Assembly: GCF_000189635.1 (NCBI RefSeq) | Contig: NW_002476228.1 | Coordinates: 62,001-126,000 of the forward strand | Direction: 5' to 3' | DNA: 64,000 bases | From: Tetrahymena thermophila SB210 | Lineage: Eukaryota > Ciliophora > Oligohymenophorea > Hymenostomatida > Tetrahymenidae | Part shown: in pieces, positions 1 through 14,716 of the stretch | How positions within the stretch are numbered: position 1 is the first letter of the stretch | How the letters are laid out: each line of letters opens with the position of its first letter | Made by a program: the position numbers and the translations under genes | The notes under the pieces: generated by a model | Told to the model about the DNA's origin: nothing | Database searches by the model: none | What the model saw: the letters and a program-made list of their open reading frames with translations, nothing else

Positions 1-3000
1 ACCTATTTTGTATTTTTAATCTAAAGAAACAGAAACTATATTTTATATTTGATTGAAAGCTAAAAAATGGAAAAGCATCACCATTTATCATTCAAGCAAA
101 AATAAATATTTTCATAAATTAATAAATTATTTACAAAAGAAAAAATGATTTTAGAAAGAACTTAAGGAAATTCAAGTCCTTTTTCAAAATATTTGCTTGA
201 ATAAATTTAATTTTCTAATTAAGCTTTCGCTCTTAAAGAAAAGATGAACTAAACAATTATTTAAAAGCTACATTTGGTAGCTTATCTTCATGAAAAAGAA
301 ATCGATTCTTAACAACTTTTAAAAATTCTGGAGCCTTTATAAAATAATATCATTGAAATTAGGCAGAGTTTTAAGCTTCTTTATTATGAAAATAGATGTA
401 GTAAAGAATTGATATAATTATAATAGTTGTATTAAGAATATCTTTCTTTCTCAGCTAATGACATACCAATAACAAAACCAATAGAAATAGACCAAAGACA
501 TATAGCTAAAAGCACTTCAATTAGCAATTGCATCATATTTGCTAATCCAGAAAAAAATAATGTATGGACTATCAAAAAAGCTTCTTCTGGAATTTAATCA
601 ATATTTTAAATTCCTGATCACGAATTATTAAATTAGGATATAACTATATTGATGCCACATGTTTTTAGAAATTAACACTATCAATATCTAAATGATTTTA
701 TGAATAAAGATAGCTATAAAACAAATATTGATGACCACTCTTCATTATTATTATTTGGATAAAATATGCATGGGTATATATTTCCAATTACTTTAGAAGT
801 TAGAGTAAATTATTAGATTTAAGAAGAGTAATCTATTTTTGGATTGGTAGCTTAGATAAGCTAACTTTAACTGAATTAAGAATTTATCCTATTTAATTAG
901 CAGAGTTTGTAACTCTACGGAATCACTAAAAATCTCAGTTACACTCTCTTTAAAAAAGTAAAACTGATACAGTCTTTAAAATTAAGCTAAATCTTTCCTT
1001 TTATGAAGAAAAATGAGCTTTAAAATTCAAAGTAAGAAGTCTCTAATAAAATATAGATTGCGTAACAAAATGAGTAACAACATACCAAAGAAGAAAGTAT
1101 TAATGAAGAAACTAATTTTAAATATAATTTTGATGAGATGGAAAAATAGAATTTAAAAAGCAGCTCATTTTTAGCTATTTTGAGGAAATAAAAATACAAA
1201 AAAGCTCATTTAAGCAAGCAAAAGTTGAAAGAAGAAGTTATTCAAAGCTAAATTTTATCTAAAGATTACTACTTTTATTTAGTCAATTTTGAAATAAAAA
1301 ACCTAAACCACAAGTATCATTAAGATGTAAGCATCTTTAAGATATCTAATTTAAATTAGCTTAACATATTTAAAGATGCTTATCAAATTGTCCCGTATAT
1401 AGTTTAGAATTTTTTATTTTATGAAAATTTATTAGGAGCAACTGTGTTAAAAGAAATTATATCTGAGTTAACTTATATCTGTGGATTTTAAGACATAGAC
1501 TAATATTCTCTTGACAGCAAAATTTCCTATGGAGTATTACCATTTGAAGATACAAGTAATTATTTAAAATTTGGTAGTCAAAACTCTCCTGATGAAAATA
1601 CAAAACATAGCTTAGAACGCAAAATGAGCAATTTAATGAAGTCTTCTATAGAGAGTACATTAAAATTTGAAAATATAATCAAAAATAAGGAAGGCTCTTA
1701 GAAAAATAACAGTTTTTTAATTTCTAAAAACACTGATTAAGACACACAAAATTATTATTCAAAACATTTAATTTAGGAATCGTTTGGAAAAAATTGTAAA
1801 TAGGAGGCTGAAAATGACAACAATAACAGATTCTTAATATCTTCAGATAGAAGTATTAAAATTGATATTAATACATTATAAAATAATAACCATAGCGATG
1901 GAAGAGGGTTAATCCTTTCACCCAAAAACACAAATTTAAATTCTACTTTAGTTGATGTTCAAGAAGAGGATAATCTAATGATTATGAGTGGGAATAGAGA
2001 AAAATCTAAAAGTTTATTTAGCTAAGAATTTGCTTTTACAAAATAAAGGCCATCAAATTTTAAAATATATTCTTCAGTCATAAAAGAAACTGATGAATAT
2101 AACAACTAAATTGAGCAAGAGGTTTAAAGTCCCAGATAATCCAATATTTATGTTAAGGAGTAATAGCTGATAGAAAGCATTACAAATTTAAAAAATTAAT
2201 TACCAATGTCCACTTCAAACAAGCTACTCTCTCACTAATTGAGTTAGAATAATATTCATTATAACAAGGTATATTAAAAGAAAAAGTTTAATTTAAACAT
2301 GAGCAAATAATTGAAGTAAGAATAAAACTCTCAAAAGAAGTTAAATTCAATTGATAACGATTTAAGAAAAAATTTGAAAGAAGTTTAATCAACGAATTCT
2401 AAAACTAGCACATCATCAAGTCAGAAGAAAGGGCTGTAATAGATTTTAACAAAAAATAAATTCCCTTAAATAATTAAAATAGTGAATTATATTGGTGTAA
2501 TTTGCTATTTAATTATTATCTTATTGTTGATCCTTTAATATGTTTTATCGATATAGAAAATAAATTTAAATAAAACGGACTAAGATAACTTTCCATTTTT
2601 AGTTGATTACCAAAATTACATTTTTGATATCATAAAATATATGAACATCCTTTACATCTACAATAGGACCAACCCACCAGATTTATTCTAAATGACACCT
2701 GATAGAAGGCAAAAGCTAGTAAACGAAAGTACAGTTTTAAGCCAGTCTTACTTTACATCAATGTATGGTATGCTTTCAGACATGACTGGAGCAGATTCAT
2801 AGCTTGACCTTTTTTAACTCCTTAGATCAAATTATATTAACTTTACTATTGAATATTTATATCCTCCATAAAAACTATCAGGAACTTCTTCAAAATCAAC
2901 ATCAATTTAAGATTTCTAAAGACTAATGACGATTCAACAAGCCATGATCTTTTCTTAAAATAATGCTTTTAGATATATTAATAACTTGCCAGCTCATATT

Positions 3001-4464
3001 CCAGAATATTATCACTTAATAAATTCAATATAAATTTCAAAGAAATTACAAGGATTTTACCAATAGATTAATGACAGTGGGGTGAACGATACAAACAATG
3101 TTAAAAATTATCTTACCACAATAATATCTATTGTAATATCAATTATGAGTATATGCATTTTTATTATTAATCCTATCTATGCTCTAATATAAACTAAGAG
3201 AGATGATACTTTATTTTTATTTGGAACTTTTAGTTCTATTTAATTGTAATAAATAACTGACAAGCTTAATACTTATTTGAGTTAAAATCTTACATCAAAA
3301 AAATCAATAAAAAGTAATTTTGACATGATGAAAACGTAGAATTTCATAAAAGATCAAAATAAATAAAATTATAATAAGAGTATTTAGTCTAATTCTTCTA
3401 ATAGAATGTGTATAAGCTAGATTTCAAAGCTACCAAAATGTAATATCAAAATCAATCTGATGTTAGTTGTAATTTTTATATTAGCTGCTATTATTCCAAT
3501 ATTAGCTTTGATGAATACTCTGTAGTTCTTTAATGAGTAAATAGCGACAATCAACGCAGTGTGTAATATTTTTATAAAAAACTAAATTTAAAATTGAATA
3601 GTTCAATTATTTTTTTTCTTTAAATAAAATATTAGATTTGCTTCATAAATTTTAATTTTAAGGAACTTAATTAATCGCTATATCTTACTTTTGCTTAACC
3701 TTAAAGCTCTTTCCTAACGAATCCAATATTGATGAAAGTTTATTCTTTGATTATCTTACCTTTGCATATCAAAGTTCTTAAAATGGATTAACTGATTTAC
3801 AAACATTATCAAATGATTCTTAATTAAGAGAAGAGTATTTATTTTTTTTACTGACTTTTAATATTAATTATTTTTCTTTTTTTAATATCTTTAAAGATAT
3901 GATAGCTCAATGTATGATAAATTTGTTGCTCCCCTATTAAAAACAAATACATTTAAGAATATGGATGATTTTCCTTAATATTAATACGACTTAGAGGAAG
4001 GAGTTTTAGAAGAATGTAGAGAAATCTCACAAAGTAATCTTTTAAGAGGAATTTATTTAGATTATAATTAATATCTTTCTGAATTTAATTTATTGTATAC
4101 TTTTTTAACCTAAACTGATAAATCAAATGCTTAGCAGTAGTTGAATTAGATTTCTAAAGATTTTGACATTTACTAAGTAACTATTAGCGAAAGATGTTTA
4201 ATGGGTGCATCTGATATGATTCATGCATTTATTAAGGTTTAGTATAAGAATAAATATAATCAAATTAAAATTTAGTAAATTATATTCTTGATCTCTTAAA
4301 TAACTTTACTGACTTTTTTAATGGTTTTTGGCTGGTTCAAGTTAAGTTATTTTTTCTCAAAATAAATAATAAACACTTAAAAGTATTTGCAGGTAATCAA
4401 TATCAACATTCTAGTAGAAAATCAATACGTAATTGCTTTTGTAAAAAAAAATATAAAAATGTGA
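1..4464 (+). CDS. PAS-domain membrane protein, TmcB-like (5' end outside window)
   Basis: Seen: one frame is open from base 1 through many TAA/TAG (Gln) codons; exons 1-3562, 3636-3834 and 3897-4464, stop TGA at 4462. About 1,442 residues are present. The first residues (YFVFLI, then LSFKQKQIF) align with about residue 460 onward of the next gene, so the N-terminal membrane region lies left of the window and ATG 67 is internal. A PAS domain covers roughly residues 170-305 (CIIFANPEKNNVWTIKKAS, then ILMPHVFRNQHYQYL). A long Asn/Gln/Ser-rich linker follows, then four hydrophobic helices near residues 825, 1045, 1155 and 1395, with a large loop between the first two. Known: this is a large ciliate family annotated 'tiny macrocysts protein B'-like, probably sensory; ligands are unknown. 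First of three tandem paralogues sharing intron positions. Family certain, function inferred. Confidence 0.85.
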
Positions 4465-7089
4465 TGCTTTCAAGTTTAAATTTAATTGTTGTACAATAAG
4501 TTAAAAAAAGTGTATATTTGTGTTTTATCCTTAAACAACCTCAATAGAATTAAAATTTTACAATTTTGCTAAGTGTTAATCTGGCTTGGTAAGCTGTGTT
4601 AGTGTAATTGATAGTATCACCTTCTTTCCATTAAATAGCAGCTAACACATCTTAGAAGACATAAGTAGCATGAATTTAATTTCATTAATTTTACATATAA
4701 ACAAAATTCATTCCATTTATATTGATTGTTTTATTAAAAATGAGTTTGTTCGCAAACAAAAAAATATTAAATTTTATTTTTAAATTTTTAAACGATTTTG
4801 TTAGAAATGCAAAAAAAATTATCAAAAACCAAATCTAGAACGATTATAAAATTTTATTTTAGTTATAAATTTAATTTATAAAGAAATCATAAATGCCTAA
4901 AGGCTAAAAATACTTAATTTATATTCCGTTTCAAATATATAAAAATTAACAAATTTTAAGAGAAATAAATTTATTTATATATCAAGGAAAAACTAAATTA
5001 TTAGAAAAAGTTAAATGTTTTAATATTAATTAATTTAAATTTAAAAGTTCAATAAAATCGAATATATATTTGAATATTTTGAATTTATCAAATGTAATTT
5101 ATTCTAACATTTCCAAAAAATTAATTAATTGATTTTTCAGCAAAACACTGTTTAAATAAATGAAAAACTAAAATATTATTTATATATTCTAAAAATATGT
5201 TAACTAATTAATTATTTTAATTAAAAACTAATACTTTTCTTATAAATATAAACTAAAAATTGGTATCAGCGAATTTGATAAAAATATTAAATTTCATTTA
5301 AAAACTATATTTAGCAGATAATACTGGTAAATTATCTAAGATTAATAATTTAAAGTTGTTTGATATAAGAATAATACTAAATTTTATTGAGTAAAATACT
5401 AATTTTATAAAGATATTTCTTATTTTTTTCCTCATTAATTTTAAAGCAGACTTATCTTTTTAAAATAATATTTTATAGTTTAAATGATATTATACAGAAT
5501 ATTTAATAAAGGAATTTACTTTGATATAATAACTAAACTGTTGAAAATTATATATTACAAATATCAATTTTATGTTATCTTCTTATTTATATTGTTATTT
5601 CTTTTAAATAATGCTATTATTTTTTAAATTATATTGATAAATTCTACTTTTGTTTTAAAAGTAAGCACTTAAGTTAATAAATACCTAATTTTTAAATTGA
5701 ATTTAAAATAATCTAATAAATTGTACTATGATTGTTTATGTTAAGTGATATTTCGTTTAAAAAGGATATTTTTATCTTACTATTATTTTACGAGTGAAAG
5801 CTTGAATGAAAAAGTGAATTAAATTTCGAAGTGTAATTAAAAATGCTGATTTCATAAAAAAAAGTTGTGGTAATAAGGATTTTGTTTGTTTTTTTTGTTA
5901 AAAGTCAAATAAATGTATTTTTTTTTTTGATTTGTGCAGATAATAAATAAGTAAAAATTTATGATTTAATTTTATTAATTATTTGCTTATGAAGATTAAA
6001 ATTAGTCCATTAGATTGGTTTTGATACTATAAGCTTTGAAAAGAATTTACAAATTTTATGAAAGAATTACATTTTTGTGTTGATTTATAAAATGTTAATG
6101 AAAGTTTTTTACTAATATTTTAGCTATTTTATCTTAAAACTAATAAAATTATATTGAAATATTTTCAATTTTTTTTGAAGAAAAATTTAAAAAAATAAAT
6201 TTTAATTAATATTTTTATAAAAGATTGTAAAGCAAACTTTAACTCTAATTTTCAATATATTAGCTACTCAGAGACCTTCTTATTTAATAAAAGTAACTTA
6301 ATCACTTTTGAGTTAAAAACATGATAATTATTTTTGAGCGTAAGCGAGTATTTATCTTATTAAACAAGAATATATTTATTATGTTACACATTTTATGTAG
6401 AAACAAATAAGCTAAATGATAAAATTTCATTGATTTCAAGCTTTTGTAAAGTTTTTGAAAATGTTACTTCTAATCCATCAGAAAATACAAATTTGATTAA
6501 ATCTTGATCAAAATAGTTGCTGATAAAAATTCACTTCTCAATTTGTTTTTCTTGGAATTATCTAAATTTGCATACACTGTCTGATTTTTCTAATGACCTT
6601 TTACAAAAGAATTTACTAAGTTATATACCAGATAGATACAAATTTGTTATTTATTTATTTAACATATCTTATATATTTATTTTATGTATTTATTTAAAAT
6701 AAAGTAAATTATTTTTAAACTTTAAACAAAGTTAAATTAAATGAATATCTAAATATGCTAAAATGCTTATTTTAATATTAAATTTATGTTACAATAAATT
6801 ATTGCTTTTTAAAAATTTTTATTATTTTTTTAACTTGCAGAAATAAATATCGAAAGTTTTTATCCAAATTATTAATCTTAATCACAATCAAGTGGGTGGG
6901 TTGTTTTTTATGTGATTGCTTTATTTTTTCATGAATATGAATGTAATTTCTATTTCTTTTTCAAGATTTATTAAATAGGAAAATTGTTTTGAAGTAGAAC
7001 CTGTAATTAATTAATTAATAATTAATTAGTGTTAAAAACTTAAAAGAATAAACATAAATCAATAAAGTAAGTAAGTATTCAGTTTAATT
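4465..7089. other. Intergenic, very AT-rich, no gene seen
   Basis: Spacer of 2.6 kb between two PAS genes. GC content is visibly lower than in the flanking exons and no frame shows protein-like composition. A 61-codon ATG frame at 6517-6702 has no family resemblance and looks like chance. No tRNA B-box-like sequence or strong repeat was noticed. Confidence 0.6.
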
Positions 7090-10000
7090 ATGAAACAACA
7101 TAAAAAGAAGCAATCTAAGGTACTATAAGTATTTTAGAGCTTTTACACTGAAGAGATACATAGATTAATGCATTCTATAGAGAGAAATAATGTATTTTTT
7201 TCTGTGCTAATAGGATTTAAATACTTTTTAGTCTTTTTACTCTTTACCTCTACCATATTGAGTTAATTAATTGAGATAGATTTTAACTTTGAATTTCTAT
7301 AGATTTATGGAGTAGTCAATTAAACATAGAACACCTCTTTTATGAACAATATGTGCTTTTTCTTATTATCAATAAACGGATTAATTATAATTCTTTTATT
7401 ATGGCATCTATATTTGTATGCAAAAAAGTTTTTCCTCTTTAGAAATTTAGAGGAGAAAGTGAAGCACAAGTTAGACTTAGATTATCAAATAGAAGAGAAT
7501 TAAAACGATAAAACAGAATTAAAATGCAAAATATTTTCATTTATTATAATCATTTACTAGTATTGCTTTTACGTGCCTTCAATATTCTTTAGTCTCCGTT
7601 AAATTAGTAATCCTGTTTCTATTCCTATACTAGCACTAGCTATAACAATAAGTAAATAAACATGAGTTTAACTCTTTTTCTTTTGAAATTATTTATCCCA
7701 ATATTTAGATGAATAAACTTTAATACAAATTTCAATTATATTTAAATTAGATTTAATTACATCAGACACTGATTACAACTACCAAATTTAGCAAATAGAC
7801 TATTTGGGAAAACCATTTTCATATGGTTTCTTTATATTCAATACTGCGGCTGAGGTTAGCTTCTTCTGTGCTATTGTATTTACTCCTTCATGCTAATGCT
7901 TGATTTTAACCATATACTTTTTTCTAAGTTTAACAATTTAATTTTTTACATGCTAGTTTTATAGATATGCATCAAAGTTTATTTGCCTATTCTCTCATCT
8001 TTATCTTATTTTTGCTAGTCTAATAATTTAGATCGCAATTTCTTTTAAATTTCCTAATCAATTAATAAGCCTTTTTTTCATATCATTTCTACCTGTTTTT
8101 TATCAAATAACGAAAGCTATTTTGGTAAAGCAACAATAAGATATAACTGAAGAATTTTAAAGTATAGTTGGGGAAAAGAAAAGTGAGATATATAATCTAG
8201 ACAAGATAATAAGACTCAACTTTTTTGGTGAGATAATCAATTCAAGAAATAATGATAAAAGAGATATTTAAATACTTAATTCAATAGTTAATTCATATTT
8301 AGATTTTTCATCTAACTAATTCTATTCTGCTAACGATACTTTGCTAAATAAGCTTCAGAAAAGTCAATTTTTGAGCTATTAAAATAATTTTTCATAAAAA
8401 AACAAATAAGATCAAGCTGATGAATAATAAAATAATTTTGATGAACAATCAGACATTAATATAATTAAATATCGCGTCAAATAAATTTTGAAGGATTTGT
8501 ACAAAAAAAGTCTTAAAAATAAACAAAGAAATAAAGAAATAGCTTTTGATTAACTTTTAAATTATTTCGTTTTCTTAATTGAGATTTCTGAATCATATAG
8601 AATATATTGGTTATTATATTTACAGCTCATACTTAATCAAACTTTATCACTCAAACAGAAATAATTGTTCCATTCTATAAATTCTTTATTTTTAAAAAAA
8701 AGATCAATCCTAAGAAATACTATGGGTAAAAATAATCCATTTGATTGCTCGTATTTGGAAGTGATTGTTTTTGAAAAGAGACTTGAATAATCATACGAGC
8801 TTTTTGATTCTGTCATTTTGTTAAAGCTGGAAATTTTATCTATAATGAAATAAAAAGAAATCATAGCAACATAGTTAATATAGAAAGTAGAGGATATGCA
8901 AGACTAAACAAAAATTTTAAAAGATAATTTAAATTCTCTTTGCTTAATGAATGACGACAGCCTTGACCTTTTAAATTTGTAAGCTTTATATTTAGAAAAT
9001 ATAGCTTTCAACGAAAAGGATATTATCCTTATGTAAATCAACAAGTTTAGAAAAAATATACAAAATAAAGAGCAATTTAAAAAATAGAAAAATGATGAAA
9101 TTTTAAGCAGTAGAGCTAATAATGATAGGTTTGATTAGAAAACTTGCATTCTATTTGCATCTTATAAAGATTCAAAGAATCTTACTATAAGCTAAGTTTC
9201 ATCAAACTTTTAAGAAATTTTTTCTTACTAAGGCAGTAAAAATATTATCGGAAATAGTATAGACTTAATAATACCATAAATATTTTAAAATCTACATCAC
9301 AAATATCTAGAGAGCTTCTTAGAAGAAAACATACCATTCAGTTTAGAAGGAGAAGCAATAAATAGTTAAGTATTTGATAAAAACTAAATTATTGATTAAA
9401 ATTTAAATAGCTAGTCAGAAAAAAATAGATCTATGGGTTGTAGAATGAATAACTAAGTAATATTTGCTCAATTAAATTCCATTTATATTTAGCCAGTAGC
9501 TATTGACATAAGAACTAATAGACTATTAGATTTTAATAACTCATTTGGACTTACAGCTAAAATTAAATTAATTAATTAATAATATTAATACATTTTATAT
9601 GATGAAACAAACTTAAATATATTGGGCTTGACAGAAAAAATACACTTCTCTCTCTTTTCTAGCTATGAATCGTTACAGAAAATGAGTATGAAATAGATTT
9701 TTCCATTCTTAATAGGATCCTTAGATAACTAAAATGTACCAACAATAATATCAAATCAGAATAATTAAGAAAGTATTTAGCCTTATCATATTAATCTGAC
9801 ATTAGATATGCAGTAAATATTAAAAGATTAAAATGTAAAAAAAAGTTAAAGTAAAGGCAAAAAAATAAATTTTATAGTTATTAAAGTTCAAGATAATAAA
9901 TAAACTAATGTTGCCAAAAGCTTCATGAATCAGAAAAGTTTAAAATAAAAATCTATTGCATTTTAAAGAATAGATAACAAAAAAAACGAATTAAGTTCTT

Positions 10001-13000
10001 ATTAATTTGTATTTTTGCAGCTGACTATAAAAAAAATAAATTATAGAGGTATTCAAAATGTGAGCTATATTTAGATTCAAAAACATAGAGAGCTCAATCC
10101 AAATGATTAAGCTCAATATATTCTTTCTCAGATAAAACATCCTAAAAAGTAACAAATATATGAGTAATTATTTGCAAATCAAAATGAATTTGAAAAGGTA
10201 GTTTAAGAATTAGAAAAATAATTAATTTTGTAGCATTTGGATTTTCCAATTTAAGCATCATCGTCATTCTAAGCATTTAGTGCTTTGAATAATGCGCTAA
10301 GCCCACAGAATATAAGTCTCAACTAAATCTCTAATTCTGATTCCATACAGAACAACTAATTCTCATCCAATAAAAATTTCGTTAAATATAGCTAAGTTTA
10401 ACTTCTTGATCAGATTGTAGAATAATAAAGGCTTAAATCAAATCTTAATAGATTTGAATAAGATGTGATAAATGAATAGGAAGAATATGAATATAGCTTA
10501 AATGGAAAAAAAGAAAATAGTGAATTGTAAAATAATAGAGAATTGAACAAGTTAGGTAAGGCAAATAGATTATTAAAAGATGCAGATAGCACTAATATAG
10601 GTTTAAATTTAAATGAAAACTAGGTCTATGAAGATCTAAACTATCAATACTTGAATTAAGATAATCAAAATATATTTAATTCTTTTTAGGATACTAAGTT
10701 TATACTTGAAGATCCTACTTTTATTGATGCAAGTAATATTAATTAATTATATATTTTAACTTATTTGAATTTTAACATATTTCATTTATTTTGTAAATAA
10801 GGTGTTTAGAATCCTATAATGAGCAAAGTCGAATAGATTGGTGAAAGGTCTTCGCCTGATAAGGATTTATTATCAAATAATGAAAAAAATTAATTATAAT
10901 AGTAACTACATTAAATTGCCAGTGAATAGTTATTACTTTCTCCAGTTTATAGTGATAAATTAATTTAATTTTCTCCTTAAATTAACTACTTAAATGCTCC
11001 AAATTAAACTTAATAATAGCAATATTCACCTTCACTCTGTCTTTCTTATTAAGATACCAAACTTTTTTCGCCAAAATAAGTTTCACTCTACAGCGGTTCT
11101 AATTTAATGGAAAATTATACTGCAAATAAAATTAAGTAGAAGTAAAATCAAGATATTAATGGTCAAAAAAATAATAAGAATGATACCTTAATTTAAGGAC
11201 GCTCTCCAAATGTAAGTGATATAAATTTAAGCAATCATGAAATCAATCCTAAACTATCTGCAAAATAGCCTGTAAATTAAGAATAAGTTAGTTTAGAAAA
11301 AAATAATATGGAGAGTACATAAATTTTAAACTCCAAATAGGATAACCTAAAAGCTAAACGCTTTAGCAATTCTATTCAAATGAATTACTAAAAAAAAGAA
11401 GAAGAGTTTTGTAGCACGGGATCACCTTTTGGGTACTACTAAAATGACAATATCCAAGAAGATAAAGAACATCAAAAGAGAAAAGTCCAAGAGATTTAAT
11501 ATGACATAGCTTCAACTAATTCAAAAAATTCAATTTCTTCAGTAAAAAGATTGCTGCAATAACTTATGGCTGATAAGTCAATTTTAAAAGTGATAAAAGC
11601 AATAAATGTTGTAGGTGTAGTTTGCTTCATTACCATGATATGCATGACCTGGATATAGTTCTATTAAATGACTACTTCTATTTCTTCTACATATCAAGAT
11701 TATCAAGTATTTAGCTGGCCTACTTAATATATATCGCGTTTAAGTGAAGTCTTGAAATACTAAAATGCATTCTAGCTTACATAGTACTCAAAAAACCTAA
11801 AATTTGCTAATACTACATAATTTTACAATTTTAGAAACTATACATAGCTAAATGTAAAATACTACAAAGATAAGTTGAATCAATAAATAGTAGAAATGGA
11901 AAGAGCTAGTACAGATAGAAAGTTATTTAGCTTGCTCAGAAACCATTATTTTATTTTCATGTTTGGAAAATATTACAACTCTAGCATTTTAAACAAAACT
12001 CCTTCAACTCCAACTTAAATGGTTTTTACTCCCTATAATGTTTCAGTTTAATATGGAATTATTTCTGGGTTTTAATTAGTATTTAGATACGCTTACAGCT
12101 TAGGAAATGGTAGACCTGAATATTATTTGATAGGCAACCAACTAAGCGAGATAACAAGCTTAAAGCAGATACAAAATGAAATTCTTGCAGATTAACAAAA
12201 TTAATAATAATAAATTTAAAATTAATTAACAACGTTGATGATATTAATCATTCTAATTAATGGTTTTTGCATTGGAATCATTATACCTCTTTATTATCAT
12301 GTTCAAAAAGAGAGAGATTCAATCATTTAATTGTTTGCTACATTTTCAACCCAAAAAATTGACTAGCTAATAAAAACTATTTAAGACTCATACATCAGCA
12401 AAAAATAATTTTCAATTTACTCAAATAAAAATAGTTAATAGATGAAATAAACACTTTTACAAATCAATTAAAGTTAAAGAGAAAAAGATGTCAGAAAGTA
12501 AAATATAAGCACAATTACAAAACTACCTCGCTTTAACGCAAAAATAAATTTGACTGTATTTCTTATTTACTTGCTTTTAATTTTCTATCCAATAGTAAAT
12601 AAGATAGTAACTCAATATTATCTTAATAAAACTACCTTAGATCTCATAACTATGAGTACAAAATTAATTAATTAAAATATTTAAACAACTCTATAAAATT
12701 ATTTTAAAATATAAAATAAATAGTGAATGTTTACTCTTTGAGGTCATATCTATTAGAAAATATCGCGATGCACTTCAATATATTAGTTATGAAAATTAAT
12801 CCAACTCTTAAGCCTATGTCTCCTTCCTTGTATTATGATTACATAAACTAACTAATATAAGAATAGCAAAATATTACAGATACGATTCAGTGGATAATAA
12901 ATTCTCAATATTAAGACACAAGGTAAACAATTAATTAGATTTAATTGAATTTAAGTTATATTGATAGATTAATTAATTTATTAATTCTTTTTTTAAAATA

Positions 13001-13569
13001 GATATTCTCAATCGCTTTATAACTCTTTTTTTTTCTCCTCTTTTTAAAATAATTTATGTGATGTATTCCAAAAATATCCTGAGTATAATTATAACTCTAC
13101 AGTTATAGATACTTCAATATGTTAATCTACTTATCAGGGGCTTTTGTTATAAGGTATTTCTGTATCTTATAAGTAAGTACTCACTATATTTCCTTAGCTT
13201 TACAATATGTATTTATTACCTAATAGTACTTAGTCTTTATAGCAAATAAATTCCTTCTTGTCTTCATTCAACTTACCTGATTTTATAAAGTTTTCAGAAT
13301 TTATAGACCAGACGATAGTAAGTCTAAATAATTTTATCCTAACTATAAACAGTTAATATTATAATTATATCATTTTGTTTTAGATTGTGCTTATAATATT
13401 TTAAACAGTTATTATGCTAATAGTCTTCACTTTTGGATGGATAACATTTAGCAGTTAATTAAATAGCTCTTTACACAAATCTAAAACCTACCTACAAATA
13501 ATTGATATAAACAGCTTAATCTAAAATACTTATATACTTACTTATATTAAGAAAAATTCAGTAATTTGA
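7090..13569 (+). CDS. PAS-domain multi-pass membrane protein, TmcB-like, full length
   Basis: Seen: exons 7090-7651, 7709-10732, 10802-12655, 12724-12922 and 13002-13569 join in frame to 2,068 aa. The intron at 10733-10801 is 69 nt and frame-neutral, so it is the least certain. The N-terminal 350 residues hold several hydrophobic helices. Cytoplasmic coiled, Lys/Gln-rich sequence follows, then a PAS domain at about 665-825 (CILFASYKDSKNLTI, then IIPQIFQNLHHKYLESF). After a 600-residue low-complexity linker come helices near 1460, 1675, 1775 and 2005 with a large predicted extracellular loop (FRYAYSLGNGRPEYYL). Known: this layout matches ciliate TmcB-like receptors. The start has a stretch of A/T before ATG and the next TGA-free extension upstream is short. 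The last 30 codons are duplicated downstream. Probably a sensor; its signal is unknown. Confidence 0.85.
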
Positions 13570-14467
13570 AAAAGAGGATTTAATATTATTTCGATTACAA
13601 ATATTAAAGTATTAATTATTAATATGTAATATCTTTATATTTATATATTAATTGCTTATTTTGTTTCAAATATCATTCATTTATTCATTTTGTATTAAAT
13701 GAAATATTTGATTTTGATAGTTATTTATTTATAAAATATTATCTATTATGAAAAGCTAATTTTTACTTACTTCATTTAAATTACTTACTATTTAGACAAA
13801 TCTAAAACTTACATAAAAATAATTGATAAAAAAAGCTTGATCTAAATTCTTATATACTTACTTATATTAAAAAAAATAAAGTAATTTGAAAAGTAGGTTT
13901 ATTATTTTGATAAAAAATATTAAATCATTCATATAAATATTAGCAATATTTCTAAAAGTTAATTACTTATTTTGTTGCAAAAAAGATTGTGTATTAAATG
14001 AAATATTTGATTATTATAGCTATTAAAAATATATTTTATCTATTATTAAAAGCTATTCTTTACTCACTGACTTAACAATCTATTAATGCGTGTTTCTTGA
14101 AATAAAAAACAATTTATTTTACTTTACTTTATAAAAATAATTGATAAAAAAAGCTTGATCTAAATTCTTATTTATTTACTAACTTACTTATATAAAAAAA
14201 AAAGTAATTTGAAAAGTAGGTTTATTATTTATTATTTTGATTATAAATATTAAAGTATTGATATAAATATTAGCAATATTTGTATGTGTTAATTACTTAT
14301 TTTGTTATAAAATAGATTGGGTATTAAATGAAATATTTGATTATTATAGCTATTAAAAAAATATTTTATCTATTATTAAAAGCTATTCTTTAATTACTTA
14401 CTTAGCAATCTATTAATGCATGTTTCTTGAAATAAAAAACAATTTATTTTAGTTTACTTCATAAAAA
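13471..14467. repeat. Three tandem copies (about 320-340 bp) of the end of the preceding PAS gene
   Basis: Copy 1 (about 13471-13790) spans the last 30 codons, stop and 3' flank of the PAS gene. Copy 2 (about 13791-14127) and copy 3 (about 14128-14467) repeat it with substitutions and small indels. Landmarks present in the copies are the ATAATTGATA...AGCTT block, AAGTAATTTGAAAA, and ATTAAATGAAATATTTGATT. Copies 2 and 3 are closer to each other than to copy 1. In copy 2 the coding part still reads KSKTYIKIIDKKSLIQ in the same frame as the gene's KSKTYLQIIDINSLIQ, so these are non-functional tail copies and not a new gene. Confidence 0.85.
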
Positions 14468-14716
14468 TGTAAGGTATTTATTTAAATTAAAAATATTTGA
14501 AAAATACAATTAATTAATAACATTCCATCAGAAATAAATACTGAAAATAAATTATTACAATTATTTATGTGAACTAAAATTAATAAAAGTACTAGCTGCA
14601 GTTATAATCAAATTTAGATTGATTTATATATCTTTTTATAATTGCAAATAGCAAATTAAGTTGCTTGCTTTAATAGCTTCTATAATAAATTAAAATCAAA
14701 AAAATATACAGAGAAA
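14468..14716. other. Upstream region of the third PAS gene
   Basis: About 250 bp between the end of the tail repeats and the ATG of the next gene. AT-rich, no recognised promoter motif. Confidence 0.5.

Noticed and set aside
3634-3715. Apparent frameshift in the first PAS gene (frame reading RFASQILILRNLINRY switching frames)
   Set aside because: With the canonical GTAAT donor at 3563 the exon 3636-3834 reads through in one frame, is 199 nt like both paralogues, and aligns with them, so no frameshift is needed.
6517-6702. 61-residue ORF in the 4.5-7.1 kb spacer
   Set aside because: Short, very AT-rich, no homology signal, and no Gln-codon pattern typical of genes here.
10733-10801. Reading the segment as coding instead of intron in the second PAS gene
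   Set aside because: It is in frame either way, but the GTAATATT...AAATAAG ends and intron-like composition favour splicing; kept as the least certain intron.
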